From Nocardioidaceae bacterium (GTDB lineage: Bacteria; Actinomycetota; Actinomycetes; Propionibacteriales; Nocardioidaceae), in NCBI GenBank assembly GCA_029266455.1, contig JAQSWV010000022.1, positions 1 to 41,405 on the forward strand: DNA of 41,405 nt, read 5' to 3'. Below the pieces are notes generated by a model that was given only the letters and a program-made list of their open reading frames with translations, ran no database searches and was not told the DNA's origin. Of the stretch, positions 6,729 through 15,312 are shown piece after piece. Positions within the stretch are counted from its first letter, which is position 1. The number at the start of each line of letters is the position of its first letter. A program made the translations under genes and the position numbers.

Positions 6729-8399
6729 TCAGACCGCCACGGGCCGCCGTCGCCCGCTGAGCGCCAGCGCGACCAGCGCACGCAGCGCAGGGCCGAGTCC
6801 GGAGGGCACCGGCCCGGAGTCGGCGTCGAGGTAGATCTCCAGCAGCCAGTCCTGTCCGCCGCCGGGGCCACCTGCACCGACCACACGCGTGTACCCGCCC
6901 TGGACGAGGAAGGCACGCTCGCTCGGGTCGGCGGCCTCGTCGTCGGCCGACGCGCTGAACCAGCCGCCACGGGTCGCCCGCAGGGTCTCGGGGTAGTCCG
7001 CGAGGTTCACCGGCGTCTCCGGCATGAAGAAGCGCTCCTTGTCGGCACCGGGGTGCCGGGGCGCCCGGTACGTGCCGTGCCTGCAGTCGGTGAGCATCCG
7101 GCCGCCTCGCGGCGCCGCGGAGATCCACCACGAGGCCGCGTCGGTCAGCCGGGACACGGCGTCGCCCACCAGCGCCAGGCGCTCGGCGGGATCCCCGGTG
7201 GGCTCGTCGTCGAGAAGGCCCACCGTCTCCTCCAGCACCGCCGCCAACCCGGCATCCGACAGCACGGTGCTGCGGTACGTGCGCCGGTCGGAGCCCGCGG
7301 CCGCACCGGCGGCCCGCGGCGGCGGCACCGCCAGGGTCCGCCCGGCCACGACGGGCATGCGGTCCGCGTTGCGCTTGGCCCGGTACTGCGCGCCGTCGGC
7401 GAGCCGGACCAGGTCGCCCGCGCTGGCGATCCGGCCGACGTCGTCGGCGGTGGACGCGATCCCGCAGGCGACTCCCTCGCCACCGGGCAGCGACGCGGCC
7501 CGTCGGCAGAGGTCCGTGACCACGTCGATCACGTCGTCGGGGTCGGCGTGCTCGACCACCAGGCAGAACTCGTCGCCACCGAGGCGTCCCGCGAGAGCCC
7601 CCGGCAGGCGGGCGGCGGTGACGCCGAACAGCTCACCGAACCGGACCAGGAGCCGGTCGCCCGCCGGGTGGCCACGCTCGTCGTTGACGCGCTTGAGGCC
7701 GTTCACGTCGCAGATCACCACGGTCACGGTCCGGCCATCGGCGACGTGGCCGTCGACAGCCGCTGTCAGCCGTTCCTCCACCGCTGCCCGGCTGGCCAGA
7801 CCGGTGAGGGAGTCGAGCAGGGCCAGCTCCGACACCCGGCGCACATGGGCGCCGACGGCCAGGCCCGCGGCCACCTGGGACGCGACGGCCTGCGCCAACT
7901 CCATGTCGGCAGCGGTGAAGGCCGCCAGGCCGTGGGACCGGGTGGCGTACAGGATCCCCCACACCTTGCCCCCGAGCCGGATGGGCACCTGCACCGAGGA
8001 GTACTTGCCGAGGTCGCGCAGCAGCTGGATCTCGGCCAGGTCCGCCTCAGTATCGTCCACCGAGACCACGAGGCCGGTACCGCCGTCCTCCATGACGCGG
8101 GCAACGACGTACTGGTCGAGGGGGTAGACCTCGCGCTCGGGGAACTCGACCTCTGTGGGCGCCAGGTCGCCCTCGTTGACGAGGACGACCACGGAGCCGT
8201 GGTCGAGCTCGACCCGCTCGATCGACACCGAGCTGGCGCCCAGTGCCCGGCGGGCGGCTGCGGCCGTGAACCGCAGCAGGTCGTCGTCGGTGCCGGCCGA
8301 GGTGGCCGCCTGCCCGATGCCGTAGTCGTCACGCAGCTGCGTGACGGCATCCGCGCGGTGCCGGCCGCGCCGCTCCGGGGGTATCGGTGCAGACGTCAT
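6729..8399 (-). CDS. GAF-GGDEF diguanylate cyclase with a C-terminal extension
   Basis: 556 residues. A GAF-like sensory domain spans about 30-185, then a GGDEF domain begins at LDSLTGLASR (about 195). The metal/nucleotide region reads ICDVNGLKRVND and the signature is intact as GGDEF at 274-278, so synthesis of cyclic di-GMP from two GTP is expected. The inhibitory I-site RxxD is absent: the residues at its position are LPGA. Residues from about 360 to the end form another domain that may be GAF-like, with strands such as ASWWISAAPRGG and WLLEIYLDADSG. There are no membrane helices, so it is a soluble sensor. It lies between the small basic protein gene and rpsF on the same strand. The ligand is unknown. 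Confidence 0.88.
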   Translation of the reverse strand: MTSAPIPPERRGRHRADAVTQLRDDYGIGQAATSAGTDDDLLRFTAAAARRALGASSVSIERVELDHGSVVVLVNEGDLAPTEVEFPEREVYPLDQYVVARVMEDGGTGLVVSVDDTEADLAEIQLLRDLGKYSSVQVPIRLGGKVWGILYATRSHGLAAFTAADMELAQAVASQVAAGLAVGAHVRRVSELALLDSLTGLASRAAVEERLTAAVDGHVADGRTVTVVICDVNGLKRVNDERGHPAGDRLLVRFGELFGVTAARLPGALAGRLGGDEFCLVVEHADPDDVIDVVTDLCRRAASLPGGEGVACGIASTADDVGRIASAGDLVRLADGAQYRAKRNADRMPVVAGRTLAVPPPRAAGAAAGSDRRTYRSTVLSDAGLAAVLEETVGLLDDEPTGDPAERLALVGDAVSRLTDAASWWISAAPRGGRMLTDCRHGTYRAPRHPGADKERFFMPETPVNLADYPETLRATRGGWFSASADDEAADPSERAFLVQGGYTRVVGAGGPGGGQDWLLEIYLDADSGPVPSGLGPALRALVALALSGRRRPVAV

Positions 8400-8501
8400 G
8401 GGCTACCAAGTGTGGTCGGGCCGCGCTGGCGCCGTGCCGATCGCCGAGAACTCCGGCCGCCCGACGGGTACGACCATCCGTTCGGACGACCCCCGGGGCT
8501 C

Positions 8502-8654
8502 TCAGCCCTTCTTCTTCGCCTTCCGGCCGGACGTGAACCGGGACAGCGCGCTCTTGGCTTTCGCCTGGTTCTCGGGCTTGCTCGCCTCGCGCTTCGCGAC
8601 CTGAGCGGCCTTCGCCGTCAGACCGCCCTTCATCGCACCTCTGAAAATGCCCAT
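8502..8654 (-). CDS. Small lysine-rich protein, 50 residues, function unknown
   Basis: A 50-residue basic protein (MGIFRGAMKGGLTAKA at its start and GRKAKKKG at its end) with about twelve lysines, mostly predicted helix, and no cysteine or membrane segment. Two adjacent ATG codons are possible; I use 8654 because GGAGG lies five bases before it and only two before the other. Composition is codon-like, with a clean stop at 8502, and the gene has its own ribosome-binding site in a gap between larger genes. I do not recognise a function. Its basic character would allow nucleic-acid or membrane-surface binding, which is inference only. It precedes the GGDEF gene by about 100 bases. Confidence 0.7.
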   Translation of the reverse strand: MGIFRGAMKGGLTAKAAQVAKREASKPENQAKAKSALSRFTSGRKAKKKG

Positions 8655-8745
8655 CATCGCCTCCAAAGGCTCGGGTCGCCAGGGTAGGCGGCGATCGGCG
8701 GCCGCGCACGTCCTTCGGCCGGCAAGCGGTGGGCCGACAGCTGCC

Positions 8746-11292
8746 CTACTCGGTCGTGATCGCCCTGAGGACGTCCAGCTTGGCGGCCCGCCGGGCCGGC
8801 AGCACGGCTGCCAGTACCCCGACGACGGCGGCCACGACCACGAACAGGACCAGCTGCCAGATCGGCACTGCCAGGTCGGTGATGCCTTGGTCGGCCAGCG
8901 CCTGCTGCAGCACCACCCCGAACACCAGGCCCATGACGATGCCGAGCACCGCGCCGAGCACGGCGATCGCGATCGCCTCCAGGCGCACCATGCGCCGCAG
9001 CTGCCGCCGGCTGAGTCCCACTGCCCGCAGCAGGCCCACCTCACGGGTGCGCTCGATCACACTGAGCGCGAGCGTGTTCACGATGCCGAGCACCGCGATG
9101 ACGATCGCCAGCCCCAACAGGGCGTAGATGAGGTAGAGCAGCGTGTTGACCGACGCCCGCTGCGCCTCGGTGAAGTCCTCCTGGTTCTGCACGGTCACGA
9201 TCGGCAGGTCGGCGACCACGTCGTCCAGCGCCGTGCCCAGCTCATCCGGGGACGTGCCCTCGGCGGCGTTGACGCTGACGACAGAGTCCTGGCGGGGGAT
9301 CTGCGCGGCCGCGAGCGTCGACAGGGGCACCAGGGCGTCGTTCAGGATGTTGGACTGCTCGTACACGCCCTGGACCTCGGCCTCCTGGTCACCGGCCGGG
9401 AAGGTCAGCGTCACCGTGTCGCCGACGGCGACGCCCAGGGAGTCGGCCTTCTGCTCCGACACGGCGATGCCGCCGCGTCTGACGTCGAGAGTGCCCGTGA
9501 CCACCGGGATGTCGTAGACCTCGGCCACGGCACCGCCGTCGGCGGCGTTGATGAAGGAGCCGTCGCCGTCGATCTCGGACCCGAGGCTCTGCTGCTGGAC
9601 CACCTCTCCGACCCCGTCGATGTCGCGGATGCGCTCGGCTATGCCGGTGGAGAACGGCTGGAAGGTGGGGCTCGACACCAGGTAGTCGGTCGTGAACTCC
9701 TCCTGCACCGCGACCTCGATGGACTTGTTGATGGAGGCGCCGAGGACCGACATGGTGGTCACCAGGGCCAGGCCGATCATCAGCGCCGAGGCGGTGGCCG
9801 CCGTGCGGCGGGGGTTGCGGAGCGTGTTCTCGCGGGCCAGCGTGCCGACGGTGCCGAACACGGCCCGGTACGCCGCACCGAGACCCTGCAGCACCGGTCG
9901 CCCGAGCACCGGGCTCATCAGCGCGACACCGAGCAGCACCCCGAGGACACCGATGCCCACCATGGAGGCGCCGGTGTTTCCCTCTCCCACCAGACCGGCG
10001 GCCATCATCCCCGCGCCGAGCAGGGTCAGCGCCACACCGACGATCATCCGGCGCCGCAGCGACGACTCGGGCAGCGCGATGTCGTCGCGCATCGCCGCCA
10101 CGGGAGCGATCCGGCTGGCCCGCCGCGCCGGCAGGTACGCAGCGATGAGGGTCACGACGATGCCGACGGCGTACCCGATCGCGCCCGTCGTCCACTGGAA
10201 GACCAGTGGCGTCCCGGACAGGTCGAGCCCGAAGTTGCCGAAGAGCGTCCGCAGGGCGATCGCCAGACCGAAGCCCAGCACCAGCCCGAGGGTCGAGCCG
10301 ACGACCCCGATCACCAGAGCCTCGAGCAGCACGGACCGGGTCACCTGCCGACGAGAGGCGCCGAGCGCCCGCAGCAGCGCCAGCTCGCGGCTGCGCTGCG
10401 CCACCAGGATCGAGAAGGTGTTGATGATCAGGAAGGTCCCGACCACCAGCGCGACCGCAGCGAAGATCAGCAGGAAGATGTTGAGGAAGTCGAGGACCGT
10501 GCCGACGAGCTCCTCGGTCTCGGCGGCCACCACGTCGCCCGTGGCGGCCTCGATGCCGTCGGGAAGCACCTGCTCGGCACTCGCTGCCAGCCCGTCCTGG
10601 GAGACACCCGGCTCGGCGGTCAGCGCGATGCTGTCGAAGACGTCGCTGCCGCCGAGGAAGATCTGCTGTGCCGTGGGTGTGTCGAACAGGACCAGCGACG
10701 CACCGGCGAGCCCGCCGCCGCCGAACTCGGCGATCCCTACGAGCTCGGCCTCGAGCTCCGGCACGGTGCCCGCCGTGACCATGCGGACGGTGTCACCGAC
10801 CTCGTAGCCGGCGTTCTCGGCCGTCCGCTCGTCCAGCAGCACCTCGTCACGCCCTTGGGGCTCCTCGCCCTCGACCACGGTGACGGCGGGCTCGCCGGTG
10901 ATGGATGGGGCGTCGTTGTAGTTGAAGGCCAGCGTCGGCGCCCCCTGACCCCCGACCAGCTTCCCGTCCGAGTCGATGACGAACAGGCCCACACCCTCCA
11001 CGGTCCCGTCGGCGCGGGCCACGCCGGGCTGGGCCGCGAGCTCGTCGACCAGGGACGCGGGCATCGACCGCGCGTCGGGGATCAACCCGCCGTTCTCGTC
11101 GGTGGTGGCCCCGTCGAAGCGCACCGTCACGTCGGACACCGAGCCGGACACGATGTCGTCGAAGGCCCGGTCGATCGTGTCGGTGAACACCAGTGAGCCG
11201 GCCACGAACGCGACGCCGAGGACGATCGCGAACGCGGACAGGAGCAAGCGCAGCTTGCGCGCGAAAAGGTTGCGCCAGGTGACCCGCAGCAT
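8746..11292 (-). CDS. ABC transporter permease with two FtsX domains
   Basis: 848 residues. An N-terminal membrane helix (RLLLSAFAIVLGVAFVAGSL) is followed by a MacB-like extracellular domain. A first FtsX module lies at about 265-390 (NIFLLIFAAVALVVGTFLII then ELALLRALGASRRQVTRSV), then come a second helix bundle and second extracellular domain, and a last FtsX module at about 718-848 (REVGLLRAVGLSRRQLRRMV). This duplicated layout is common in actinobacterial permeases that pair with LolD/MacB-type ATPases. Such systems usually move or release lipophilic or peptide substrates using an extracytoplasmic lever rather than a channel. The ATG at 11292 lies seven bases after the ATPase stop, so the pair forms an operon. 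The substrate is unknown. Confidence 0.93.
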   Translation of the reverse strand: MLRVTWRNLFARKLRLLLSAFAIVLGVAFVAGSLVFTDTIDRAFDDIVSGSVSDVTVRFDGATTDENGGLIPDARSMPASLVDELAAQPGVARADGTVEGVGLFVIDSDGKLVGGQGAPTLAFNYNDAPSITGEPAVTVVEGEEPQGRDEVLLDERTAENAGYEVGDTVRMVTAGTVPELEAELVGIAEFGGGGLAGASLVLFDTPTAQQIFLGGSDVFDSIALTAEPGVSQDGLAASAEQVLPDGIEAATGDVVAAETEELVGTVLDFLNIFLLIFAAVALVVGTFLIINTFSILVAQRSRELALLRALGASRRQVTRSVLLEALVIGVVGSTLGLVLGFGLAIALRTLFGNFGLDLSGTPLVFQWTTGAIGYAVGIVVTLIAAYLPARRASRIAPVAAMRDDIALPESSLRRRMIVGVALTLLGAGMMAAGLVGEGNTGASMVGIGVLGVLLGVALMSPVLGRPVLQGLGAAYRAVFGTVGTLARENTLRNPRRTAATASALMIGLALVTTMSVLGASINKSIEVAVQEEFTTDYLVSSPTFQPFSTGIAERIRDIDGVGEVVQQQSLGSEIDGDGSFINAADGGAVAEVYDIPVVTGTLDVRRGGIAVSEQKADSLGVAVGDTVTLTFPAGDQEAEVQGVYEQSNILNDALVPLSTLAAAQIPRQDSVVSVNAAEGTSPDELGTALDDVVADLPIVTVQNQEDFTEAQRASVNTLLYLIYALLGLAIVIAVLGIVNTLALSVIERTREVGLLRAVGLSRRQLRRMVRLEAIAIAVLGAVLGIVMGLVFGVVLQQALADQGITDLAVPIWQLVLFVVVAAVVGVLAAVLPARRAAKLDVLRAITTE

Positions 11293-11299
11293 CCGCGGC

Positions 11300-12097
11300 T
11301 CAGCCTTCCGGGGCTGCGGGTGGAGCCGACATCGCCTCGCTCTGGATGGCCGCCATCCGCGCCAGCACCGAGTCGGAGGTGGGGTGGCGCAGCTCGTCGA
11401 CGACGCGACCGTCGGCCAGGAAGATGACCCGGTCGGTGTAGGCCGCGGCGAGCGGGTCATGCGTGACCATGACCACCGTCTGGTCGAACTCGTCGACGCT
11501 GCGGCGCAGGAACGACAGCACCTCGGCACTGGCGACCGAGTCGAGGTTCCCGGTCGGCTCGTCGGCGAACACGATCGAGGGGCGACTCACCAGTGCCCGG
11601 GCCGAGGCCACCCGTTGCTGCTGGCCACCTGACAGCTCGGCCGGCCGGTGGTCGAGCCGGTCGGCCAGTCCGACTGCGGTGATGACGGTGTCGTACCACG
11701 TCTCGTCCGGCTCGCGCCCGGCGATCGCCAGCGGCAGGAGGATGTTCTCGCGCGCGGTGAGAGTCGGCACCAGGTTGAAGGACTGGAACACGAACCCCAC
11801 CTGGTCGCGACGCAGGGTGGTGAGCGCCTTGTCCGACATGCCGGCCAGCGACGTCCCCCCGATCACGACGTCGCCCTCCGTGACCGTGTCGAGTGCCGCC
11901 AGGCAGTGCATCAGCGTCGACTTGCCCGAGCCGGACGGACCCATCACCGCCGTGAACTCGCCCCGCAGGAAGTCGACCGACACGTGGTCGAGGGCCCTGA
12001 CGGCCGCCTCACCCGCCCCGTACAGCTTCGTCAGCCCGGACGCACGCGCGGCCGGTTCGACGCCGTCCACAGGAGACGGCGCGGGGGACTGCGTCAT
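11300..12097 (-). CDS. ABC transporter ATP-binding protein (MacB/LolD type)
   Basis: 265 residues with every ATPase motif: Walker A GPSGSGKST at 53-61, the Q-loop in GFVFQSFNLV at 101-110, signature LSGGQQQR at 155-162, Walker B IVFADEPTG at 175-183 and the switch histidine in VTHD at 211-214. The sequence is closest to the MacB/LolD class that works with FtsX-like permeases, and the partner permease follows immediately. The start is the ATG at 12097 with GAGAGGA upstream; the longer frame runs through the divergent nfo gene. A TACGGT word (minus strand, 12139-12144) could be its -10. The C-terminal 30 residues after the ATPase fold are Ala/Pro-rich. Confidence 0.95.
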   Translation of the reverse strand: MTQSPAPSPVDGVEPAARASGLTKLYGAGEAAVRALDHVSVDFLRGEFTAVMGPSGSGKSTLMHCLAALDTVTEGDVVIGGTSLAGMSDKALTTLRRDQVGFVFQSFNLVPTLTARENILLPLAIAGREPDETWYDTVITAVGLADRLDHRPAELSGGQQQRVASARALVSRPSIVFADEPTGNLDSVASAEVLSFLRRSVDEFDQTVVMVTHDPLAAAYTDRVIFLADGRVVDELRHPTSDSVLARMAAIQSEAMSAPPAAPEG

Positions 12098-12138
12098 GAC
12101 GGTCCTCTCGGCTGGCGTCGTGGGGGGCGGGCGCTGCC

Positions 12139-12144
12139 ACCGTA
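12139..12144 (-). promoter_or_regulatory. Candidate -10 for the ABC operon
   Basis: TACGGT on the minus strand lies about 42 bases before the ATPase start codon and would give a short leader carrying GAGAGGA. No convincing -35 is visible. The same 114-bp gap must serve the divergent endonuclease IV gene. Confidence 0.25.
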
Positions 12145-12211
12145 GTCGGGCGATCCGCCCTCCCCACGACCCGGCCCGACGGGCCGCTGCAGATGCCGTC
12201 ATGATGGCGAC

Positions 12212-13045
12212 ATGACCGCGAGTCAGGGTTCCCAGCGCGTCGGCGCGCACGTCGACCAGCTCGATCCCGTTGCGGAGGCGCGCCACCGCGGGGCCGACCT
12301 CGCGCAGCACTTCCTGGGTGATCCTCAGGGCTGGAAGAAGCCGACGGTCGCGTACGAGGGCGGCGCCCGGGCCCTGCGCTCGGCGGCCGAGTCGGCCGAC
12401 ATCGCGCTGTACGTGCACGCGCCGTACGTCCTCAACGTCGCCACGACCAACAACCGGATCCGCATCCCCAGCCGCAAGCTGCTGCAGCAGCAGATCGACC
12501 TGGCCGCCGAGATCGGTGCCGAGGGGCTGATCGTGCACGGCGGACACGTGTCCAAGGGTGACGACCCGGCGGCAGGCTTCGACAACTGGCGCAAGTGCGT
12601 CGAGCGCATCGACCTCAAGGTGCCGCTGCTCATCGAGAACACCGCGGGCGGCGACAACGCGATGGCCCGGCACCTCGACCGCATCGCCCGGCTGTGGGAG
12701 TCGGTCTCGCGGGCCGAGGGCGACCCCGTGGGCGCCGGGAGGGTGGGCTTCTGTCTGGACACGTGCCATGCGCACGCGAGCGGCATCGAGCTGGTGACGG
12801 TCGTCGACGAGATCCGCGGCATCACCGGCCGCATCGACCTGGTGCACGCCAACGACAGCCGCGACGCCTTCGGCTCCGGCGCCGACCGGCACATCAACCT
12901 CGGCCAGGGCCGGATCGAGCCGGTGGCGCTGGCCGACGTCGTCCGTGCGGCCGGTGCTCCCGTGGTGGTGGAGACGCCCGGCGGAGCCCAGGGACAGGGC
13001 TCCGACATCACCTGGCTGAGAGAGCAGCTGTCGTCCACCCGCTAG
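12212..13045 (+). CDS. nfo: Endonuclease IV (AP endonuclease)
   Basis: 277 residues, the usual size for the TIM-barrel endonuclease IV family. All expected metal ligands can be found: H69 (VHAPYVLN), H109 (VHGGH), E142 (IENTAG), D183 and H186 (CLDTCHAHASG), H212 (VHANDS), D225 and H227 (DRHINLG) and E254 (VETPG). The enzyme incises DNA 5' to abasic sites and processes blocked 3' ends in base excision repair, using a three-zinc centre. It starts an apparent rightward run with the FemX-like gene eleven bases downstream, although the functions look unrelated. Start at the ATG at 12212; the ribosome-binding site is weak. Confidence 0.96.
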   Translation: MTASQGSQRVGAHVDQLDPVAEARHRGADLAQHFLGDPQGWKKPTVAYEGGARALRSAAESADIALYVHAPYVLNVATTNNRIRIPSRKLLQQQIDLAAEIGAEGLIVHGGHVSKGDDPAAGFDNWRKCVERIDLKVPLLIENTAGGDNAMARHLDRIARLWESVSRAEGDPVGAGRVGFCLDTCHAHASGIELVTVVDEIRGITGRIDLVHANDSRDAFGSGADRHINLGQGRIEPVALADVVRAAGAPVVVETPGGAQGQGSDITWLREQLSSTR

Positions 13046-13056
13046 CCTCGCGCAGC

Positions 13057-14205
13057 GTGAGTGCTGCCGCCACGGGTGACCTGTCCGTCCGCCCGATCAG
13101 CGAACGACAGCACCTCGACCTTGTCGGCTCCCGCAGCTCGGCCAGCTTCCTGCAGACGCCGGCCTGGGGGCGGGTCAAGACCGAGTGGCGCGCGGAGTCG
13201 CTCGGCTGGTTCGCCGGTGCTGAGCTGGTCGGTGCCGGGCTGGTGCTGCACCGTCAGCTGCCACGGATCCGTCGAACCTTGGCGTACCTGCCCGAGGGGC
13301 CGCTCATCGACTGGGACTCCGACGACCTCGGCCGCTGGCTGTCCCCGATGACCGCGTACCTCCGTGCGCAGGGTGCCTTCGGGATCCGGATGGGCCCGCC
13401 GGTCGTCACCCGCCGCTGGCTGCCGGCAACGATCAAGCGAGGGCTCGCCGACCCGGAGCTGACCCGGCTGGGGGAGGTCCCGGCCGACGTCACCGAGCCT
13501 CTCGGCCGTCAGGTCGTCGACCAGCTGCACACCGCCGGCTGGCGGCAGCAGGTGGCCCGGGACGGCGGCTTCACGGCGGGCCAGCCCCAGTACGTCTTCC
13601 AGGTGCCACTGCGGCAGCCGGACGGACAGCAGCGCAGCGAGGACGAGCTGCTGGCGGGCATGAACCAGCAGTGGCGACGCAACATCAAGAAGGCCGCGAA
13701 GGCCGGAGTCGCGGTGCGCACGGGTGGCCGGGGCGACCTGGAGGCGTTCCACAGCTTGTACGCGGAGACGGCCGCCCGGGACGGGTTCACCCCCCGCCCC
13801 CTGTCCTACTTCGGCACGATGTGGGACGCCCTGGGCGCCGAGAGTCCCGACCGGATCGCCCTGTACCTGGCCGAGCACGACGGTGATCTGGTCGCCGCGA
13901 CCGTGCTCGTACGGGTCGGAGAGCACGCCTGGTACTCCTACGGAGCCTCCACCACGGCCAAGCGCGACGTGCGCGGGTCCAACGCCGCCCAGTGGCAGAT
14001 GCTGCGGGATGCGCGCGCCGGCGGTGCCGCCGTCTATGACCTGCGCGGGATCACCGACACCTTGGTGGAGGCCGACCCGCACGTCGGCCTGCTGACATTC
14101 AAGGTCGGCACCGGGGGGGAGGCGGTGGAGTACGCCGGAGAGTGGGACCTGCCGTTGTCGCGACCGCTCTACGCAGCCTTCGACCTGTACATGCGGCGGC
14201 GCTGA
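13057..14205 (+). CDS. FemX/FemAB-like peptidoglycan aminoacyltransferase
   Basis: 382 residues with the double GNAT-like FemABX layout. The N-terminal half has FLQTPAWGRVKTEW and the LAYLPEGPLIDW strand; the second half has MNQQWRRNIKKAAKAGVAV, the SLYAETAARDGF helix and the conserved SYGASTTAKRDVRGSNAAQWQML region that ends in YDLRGI. FemX enzymes use aminoacyl-tRNA to add the first residue of the peptide branch to lipid II in the cytoplasm. The start is the GTG at 13057; the open frame upstream is a shadow of nfo. A TAGCCT word at 13043-13048 (overlapping the nfo stop) could drive it. The racemase-like gene starts 32 bases after its stop. Substrate amino acid and tRNA are unknown. Confidence 0.92.
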   Translation: MSAAATGDLSVRPISERQHLDLVGSRSSASFLQTPAWGRVKTEWRAESLGWFAGAELVGAGLVLHRQLPRIRRTLAYLPEGPLIDWDSDDLGRWLSPMTAYLRAQGAFGIRMGPPVVTRRWLPATIKRGLADPELTRLGEVPADVTEPLGRQVVDQLHTAGWRQQVARDGGFTAGQPQYVFQVPLRQPDGQQRSEDELLAGMNQQWRRNIKKAAKAGVAVRTGGRGDLEAFHSLYAETAARDGFTPRPLSYFGTMWDALGAESPDRIALYLAEHDGDLVAATVLVRVGEHAWYSYGASTTAKRDVRGSNAAQWQMLRDARAGGAAVYDLRGITDTLVEADPHVGLLTFKVGTGGEAVEYAGEWDLPLSRPLYAAFDLYMRRR

Positions 14206-14237
14206 CCGGTGCGGGCCGGACGCGGGTGGGGGCGCAG

Positions 14238-15287
14238 ATGCCGCTGACGCTGCACGTCGACGGCGACCGCTGGCGCGCCTCCCTCCGGATGACCGCCGAC
14301 CGGTACGGCCCGGAGCTGGTGCCTGTCGCCAAGGGCAACGGGTACGGCTTCGGCCTCGCCGGCCTGGCCCGGCGGTGCCAGTGGCTCGGCGTCGGGTGTG
14401 TGGCCGTCGGGACGTACGCCGAGGCGCCTTCCGTGCTGTCCCGCTTCGGTGGTGACGTGCTGGTGCTCGAGCCCTGGCGCGACTTCCTTCCGGCCGTCCG
14501 GTCGGGGGAGGCGCGCGACCCCCGCCTGGTGAACACCGTCGGCCGCCTCGACGACCTGGCCGCCCTGGGAGCGCACCCCGGCACCCGGGTCCTCGTCGAG
14601 GTCCTCACATCGATGGGCCGGCACGGCATGTCGCGACACGACCTGTCGGCGGCGGCCGGCCTGGTGCGCCGCGGCCGGCTGAGCCTCGAGGGCTTGGCGC
14701 TGCACCTGCCGCTGGCCGGCGACCGCGAGCCGGAGGCCGAGCACTGGGCCGCCGTCCTGGAGGCGTCCCGCCTGGAAAGCCGCCGGCTGTGGGTCTCGCA
14801 CCTGTCCGCCGACCAGGTCGACCGGCTCCGGCGGGCTCGTCCGGAGCTGACGGTGGTGCCGCGGGTCGGCACCGGTCTGTGGCTGGGCGACCGTGGGGCA
14901 CTGCGGGTCGGCGCCACCGTTCTCGACGCCCACCAGGTGGCGCGCGGTGATCGGGTGGGCTATCGGCAGCGGGCGCTGACCCGGTCCGGGACGGTGCTGG
15001 TCGTGTCCGGTGGCACGTCGCACGGCATCGGGCTCGAGGCACCGACGCCGGTCACAGGCCTGCGCCGGCGGGCGGTCGCGCTCGGCCGGGGTGGCCTGGA
15101 CGCGGCGGGCATCGCCCTGTCGCCGTTCCGGGTCGCCGGCAGGCAGCGCTGGTTCGTGGAGCCACCCCACATGCAGGTGAGCCTGCTGTTCCTTCCCGCC
15201 GGTGTACCGGCACCGCCCGTCGGGGCGGAGGTGGACGTCGACGTGCGGTTCACGACCACGACGTTCGACGCGGTCGACCTCCCCTGA
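14238..15287 (+). CDS. Alanine-racemase-like PLP fold-type III protein
   Basis: 349 residues. The PLP lysine is K32 in VPVAKGNGYGFG, matching VVKANAYGHG of alanine racemases, and the barrel continues with VLVLEPWRDF, HGMSRHDL and LALHLPLAG. The C-terminal beta domain keeps a tyrosine in the GDRVGYRQ stretch, but the usual GYADGY-R region reads SGGTSHGIG and the usual MD motif reads HMQVS. The fold is therefore clear while the substrate pocket has diverged, and alanine may not be the substrate. I chose the ATG at 14238 because a G-rich site precedes it; a GTG at 14226 is also possible. The pairing with FemX suggests a role in peptidoglycan side-chain or stem amino acids, which is inference. 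It converges on the GT87 gene across 25 bases. Confidence 0.85.
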   Translation: MPLTLHVDGDRWRASLRMTADRYGPELVPVAKGNGYGFGLAGLARRCQWLGVGCVAVGTYAEAPSVLSRFGGDVLVLEPWRDFLPAVRSGEARDPRLVNTVGRLDDLAALGAHPGTRVLVEVLTSMGRHGMSRHDLSAAAGLVRRGRLSLEGLALHLPLAGDREPEAEHWAAVLEASRLESRRLWVSHLSADQVDRLRRARPELTVVPRVGTGLWLGDRGALRVGATVLDAHQVARGDRVGYRQRALTRSGTVLVVSGGTSHGIGLEAPTPVTGLRRRAVALGRGGLDAAGIALSPFRVAGRQRWFVEPPHMQVSLLFLPAGVPAPPVGAEVDVDVRFTTTTFDAVDLP

Positions 15288-15312
15288 CCGCCGCCCGAGA
15301 TTCCCCCGGACG

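Noticed and set aside
6528-8687. 719-codon plus-strand frame opposite the GGDEF gene
   Set aside because: Shadow frame; the minus strand encodes intact GAF and GGDEF motifs.
8647-11196. 849-codon open frame on the plus strand
   Set aside because: Shadow of the FtsX-type permease; no membrane or domain pattern, and the sense-strand protein is clearly real.
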